A stretch of 64,000 bases of DNA from Fallopia convolvulus (lineage: Eukaryota > Streptophyta > Magnoliopsida > Caryophyllales > Polygonaceae): assembly GCA_964016875.1 (NCBI GenBank), contig OZ024730.1:45834943-45898942 (forward strand), read 5' to 3'. Position numbers and translations under genes: made by a program. Below, piece by piece: positions 60,621 through 64,000 of the stretch (its first letter is position 1; each line of letters opens with the position of its first letter). The notes under the pieces are model-generated. The model searched no databases. It had not been told where the DNA came from and saw only the letters and a list, made by a program, of their open reading frames with translations.

Positions 60621-61078
60621 CTACTATTTGGATTAGGTTTGTTTGTTGTCTGTGCAATCTTATTTATCCTTGAAACAACTCTTTTCCAGGACCGTGGACT
60701 AGAATTGAGAAAGAGTGTTTGATTGTTATTTTATGCATGAGACTCGTAGCTTGATTGTATGATTTGATATCCTATTATCCTTAATACTTTGCATGATTTG
60801 AATTAAGCGTCCTTAATACTTTGCATTATAGAAAAGTGGATGAATCAATGAGCGAATGATTAAAAAGGTGGAATTGATTAAAACAACTCTGCTTTCCTTT
60901 AATTGATTTGAAACTTAATTTGCCTGCTTGCTTAAACCCAAAATCTTTATTTTTGTTCTTTGCTGATTGTTCAGAATACCGATTCTCTTGGGTTCGATCC
61001 CTTACTTGCATGCTATACTTGGTTTGTAATTTAGGGTAATTTATTTTTGATCTCGACACAACGACTTAGTCGAGTCAG
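60620..61078 (+). repeat. LTR fragment of the LARD family, inverted relative to 10283
   Basis: Runs from ACTATTTGGATTAG to CGAGTCA and matches the reverse complement of 10283 to about 10790. The terminus (CGAGTCA, equivalent to TGACTCG) is present at 61078; the other end is missing. It is more diverged from the two LTRs at 10283 and 12535 than those are from each other. Confidence 0.7.
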
Positions 61079-62540
61079 TAGGCGCATCTGTCGCAAGGTT
61101 GGCATCAACAAGCGTGGGGTCTGCTGCATGCGCCTCGGTACTCTCATCCGGCGCATCCCCGCACTCGTTGTCGAGGAAGAACTCGCATGCCCCCTCGGGC
61201 TCTTCCCCGGTTTCTTCCCCCATGGTCAGCGCGTAGTTGGGGTTGAAGAAGGCGATGTGAGGGTCAATGTGCCCATACTTCGCGACCGCCTGCTTTACCC
61301 CAACGCGGATTGCGTGCCGGTACATCTTGTCAATACTGCTCAACAATTGCTCCTTGTACTCGGCAGACGACACGTACCTTGGCCCCGCAACCTCCACTTC
61401 CTCATTTAGCTCTTTGGTGCGCTCGTGGAGGCTGATGTTCTCCTCCTCAACCTTCCGGAGCTCCGACTCCTTCTCCATGAAAAAGTTATGCTCCGCGGAG
61501 AGTTTGGTTCGGAGCTCCTTGATCTCGGCCATTAGGTCTCCAACCAGGCCCTTGGCCTTCTCCGCCTTCTCCGTGGCCTTCTTCGCCTCCTTCTCCGCCC
61601 CTCCTCCTCCTCCTTGGCCCTAGCCTCACCCTCCTTGGCCTTGGCAACTGCCTTGGCCTCATCTGCCGCCGCAACCTCGGCAGCCCGGGTCCGCCTCGTG
61701 GCCTCCGCGAGGTCCTTTTCCTTCTTCGCACATTCAGATGTGCGAGCCTCGAGCCTTGCCTCCAAGGTGTCCATGTTTTTCTGGAGGAGGTTGATGCGAC
61801 TACACTTGTAGTTCTCGAAAAAGTGATGCTAAAAACAAGAAAAATCAAAAGATACATCAGGAAAGAGAAGGCATGAGGCTAGCAAGCGAAGCCTACAAGA
61901 ACGAAGCAAGACATACCATCGCCGAATAACGGAGGGCCTCGTCAGTAAGGGCTTCCTCGGAGAGATTGTTCGCCCACGCAATCTCCTCCTTCCAATCCTC
62001 CCACTTCCAGTTCCTGAGTGCCCCCTTGGATGGTCTGGGGCAGTGGAACTTCTCGGCGGGGGGACGTCGCGAGAGAGAACCCGACCCGCGGGGTCAGAGC
62101 TGACAACGACCTCCTTCATCGGGGCACCTCGTTGAATGTCCCCCTTGAGTTTCTTCTTTTTTTCTTGGCGGGGGGGGGGGGGGGGGAGGGGGGCTCCTCC
62201 GGGTCTTTTCTTTTGGATCCGGCCTCGTCGCCAGATACTCAAGGGTCATGGGAGGGCGCCTTGGTGGCGTCTCCCTTGGACGGAGCCCCCTCAGTGATCT
62301 TTACCCCTGCGTCCCTCGCAGGGGCTTTCACCTTCGCTGGCGGGCCTTTGCCGACGGGGTTGGCGGCTTCGCCAAAGGAGCTGACGCTTTTACGATAGGG
62401 CCCTTCGGGGGCCGAGGTACTTGGGAGGTGGAGGTCGCAGGTTTCTTCCCTTGCACCGTCGAGGCTAGAGCGTTAAAAAGTTCCACTACAAAAGAATAAC
62501 AAGCTAGATAAAAAGAAAAAAGAACAAAACATCGCAAACA
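61060..62540 (-). pseudogene. Antisense additional ORF (aORF) of the Tat-like element, broken
   Basis: Minus-strand frames in order: KGPIVKASAPLAKPPTP (62540-62330), a Lys/Pro-rich part with RQEKKKKLKGDIQRG (~62160), a coiled coil (MDTLEARLEARTSECAKKEK..., 61774-61532) and then MAEIKELRTKLSAEH...RKVEEENISLHERTKEL (61532-61041), ending with an acidic tail. Antisense extra ORFs between int and the 3' LTR are known in Tat-lineage elements. A run of about 18 G at 62170-62187 and other indels break the frame. Function is unknown. Confidence 0.5.
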
Positions 62541-63094
62541 GTCAATGTGGTGTGATCCGAGCGAGGCTCGTGATCGTCACTAAATAAGCGAGGTTCGGGG
62601 CTTCTATGAGCCGCCCAAGCCAAAAAAAAATAATAAAATGCAGGAGTAAAAGAAAAATAAGTACCCTCTTCGCCCTCGCAGAGTGGAGGGGTAAGACTTA
62701 GGCCGCCTCACTCAAGCCTGCCTTGTGCCTGGTATTCCTAATACGGCGCCTGGCGCTCCGGTGCATACCGAGCCTTGAGATCGGCGGCTTTCTGTGTGCC
62801 CTTGGGTAGGACGAAGTTGTCCGGAGCCGTAGGGAAGTTGAGATAGCTCCCAGTGGGGTCCCAGGGGGCGTGGGGGGACGCTTTTAAAGAGAGCGAACTT
62901 GGGCCTCCCCTCCACTCCCAAAAAAGCTTAATGGGCCTAATGCACCTTAGAGGCCCATTAATGAAATACGTGGAAATAGGCCCAGAGGTCGTCACGCACA
63001 TAACGAAGGAAAATACCCAAGTGTCAGGACTCGTGAAAGAGTTCCTCCAACCTCCAGACCTCGTTCCTCGCAATCCTAAGGCTAAAAGCCTCGC

Positions 63095-63820
63095 ACCCCG
63101 GCGAGGTTCCTGGGTTTAAACTCGGGGCCCATTGCCGTACCCATCTTAAAAACAAACAAATCCATACCTTTGCGAGGCCTTGAAACCTCGACAACGAGGT
63201 CTAAACCTCGTTGCTCAAAAGCTGACACCCACGCCCCATCTAAATCACTCAGCGGTCACCGCTCCTCCAACCAATGACCAACTGCCTCACACTCAACAAA
63301 TCAAAAGGCTTGATCGCGGGCGTCCTGCATCGAACAAATGCCAAAACTCAACTCCTCAAATCTCTATAAATAGAGGAGAACCTCATAGGTAGCAAGGGGT
63401 CGAAAACCTCTTGAACTCAAGAACTATCTTGCTCGTTGAAGATCGACGTGTTGAAACATCAAGACCACGCTACAGACAAGTGAAGGTCTACAAAAAGACT
63501 TCAACTCACCCAAAAGAATCTCCGCCTCAATCAAAGATCCCGCTACATTGCCTCGTAGGTCACAATTACCGCACTGTAAATCAACCCCTTGACCTCGCCA
63601 CTAGAGCTCGACACTCAGCTTGCGGGTGATAGAACCCAGTTGTAACTAGGAGATCTCGAACCCTGTTAGATCGAGATCTCGAACACTCTAGAAAGATCTA
63701 GGGCATTATCGTTGTTTGTAATCTCGTTATTTGTAACCTCACAACCTGTAATCTCGCATTAATAGGCATAAATAAAAGAGCAAGTGTTTGCACAATCGAA
63801 TAAAAGTAATCTCATTTAAA
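63095..63820 (+). repeat. Right LTR of the Tat-like element, 3' truncated
   Basis: From CGAGGTTCCTGGGTTTAAAC it matches 57998 onward, including CTCTATAAATAGAGG and the ending AAGTAATCTCATTT at 63820. The last ~50 bp present in the left LTR are missing. The upstream limit is uncertain. Confidence 0.75.
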
Positions 63821-64000
63821 ATTAATTTTTTTTAAAGAAAATATACATTGAAAATTAAAACAATCTACGTCATTCTTCTTCTTCTACGCTAAAGAAACCT
63901 TCAACCGTTCAGTTTCTTCTTCTACACAATACAGAGCTTTGTAGGGTTCCAACTTACACAATTAACTGCTCCCGAATGCCAGGAAGTACTAATAGAAGCT
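63821..64000. other. Flank at the right window edge
   Basis: AT- and TTC-rich sequence without a recognised feature. It may belong to the MULE-like repeat disrupted by the Tat-like element. Confidence 0.3.

Larger units (their letters stand above)
57930..63820 (+). mobile_element. Tat-like Ty3 retrotransposon, pol mostly deleted, right LTR truncated
   Basis: Order: left LTR (57930-58746), primer binding site (58748), gag (about 58850-60196), protease remnant (60380-60620), a foreign LTR fragment (60620-61078), antisense ORF region (61060-62540), right LTR (about 63095-63820). No RT or integrase was found. The TGGCGCCGTCTGTGGGAA site, the gag type and the antisense extra ORF fit the Tat/Retand lineage. 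Confidence 0.8.

Overview
This is nuclear DNA of a dicot plant. The signs are spliced genes with GT-AG introns, an AT-rich background, a chloroplast-targeted RETICULATA-type protein, and dense nested plant transposons (Ty3 LTR retrotransposons, an L1-type LINE, CACTA, MULE, Helitron and hAT/PIF-like elements). The species cannot be fixed from the sequence; an asterid is only a guess.

Host genes. (1) 1077-4061 (+): a six-exon gene for a 206-aa TVP15/COPI-associated-like membrane protein. (2) and (3) 4654-7254 and 7814-9428 (both -): a tandem pair of four-exon genes for magnesium-dependent phosphatase 1-like HAD proteins (171 and 172 aa). (4) 32973-34076 (+): a chloroplast RETICULATA-RELATED (DUF3411) protein with an intron in its 5' UTR. 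(5) and (6) 35602-36066 and 56728-57198 (both +): a duplicated pair of small secreted Pro/Tyr/Gly-rich proteins. They were probably near neighbours until about 13 kb of nested transposons landed 0.4 kb upstream of the second copy.

Repeat layout. 1 to about 800: 5' part of a Ty3-type retrotransposon (-). About 9.84-19.2 kb: a decayed L1-type LINE, split by a 3.55-kb non-autonomous LTR element (TSD AGAGT) and a 1.44-kb solo LTR (TSD GTGTC). 19.78-38.4 kb: five MULE-like elements with perfect 9-10 bp target duplications, three of which carry GC-rich gene-like DNA (an SDR fragment and an EF-hand fragment can be recognised). The same stretch holds a CACTA relic and several Helitrons. 43.43-56.30 kb: an LTR retrotransposon without pol whose gag is interrupted by a complete 9,073-bp CACTA transposon (46362-55434). 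57.93-63.82 kb: a Tat-like Ty3 element with gag, a protease remnant and an antisense extra ORF.

The most interesting object is the CACTA element. It has CACTA termini, a 3-bp TSD, a five-exon TNP2-type transposase gene and a five-exon Transposase_24 (TNPA-like) gene. A 16-bp perfect palindrome, GCGACCATATGGTCGC, occurs about 18 times by eye in four clusters. Two clusters are subterminal and the other two lie directly upstream of, or in the leader intron of, its two genes. This layout suggests that one protein-binding site serves both end recognition and autoregulation.
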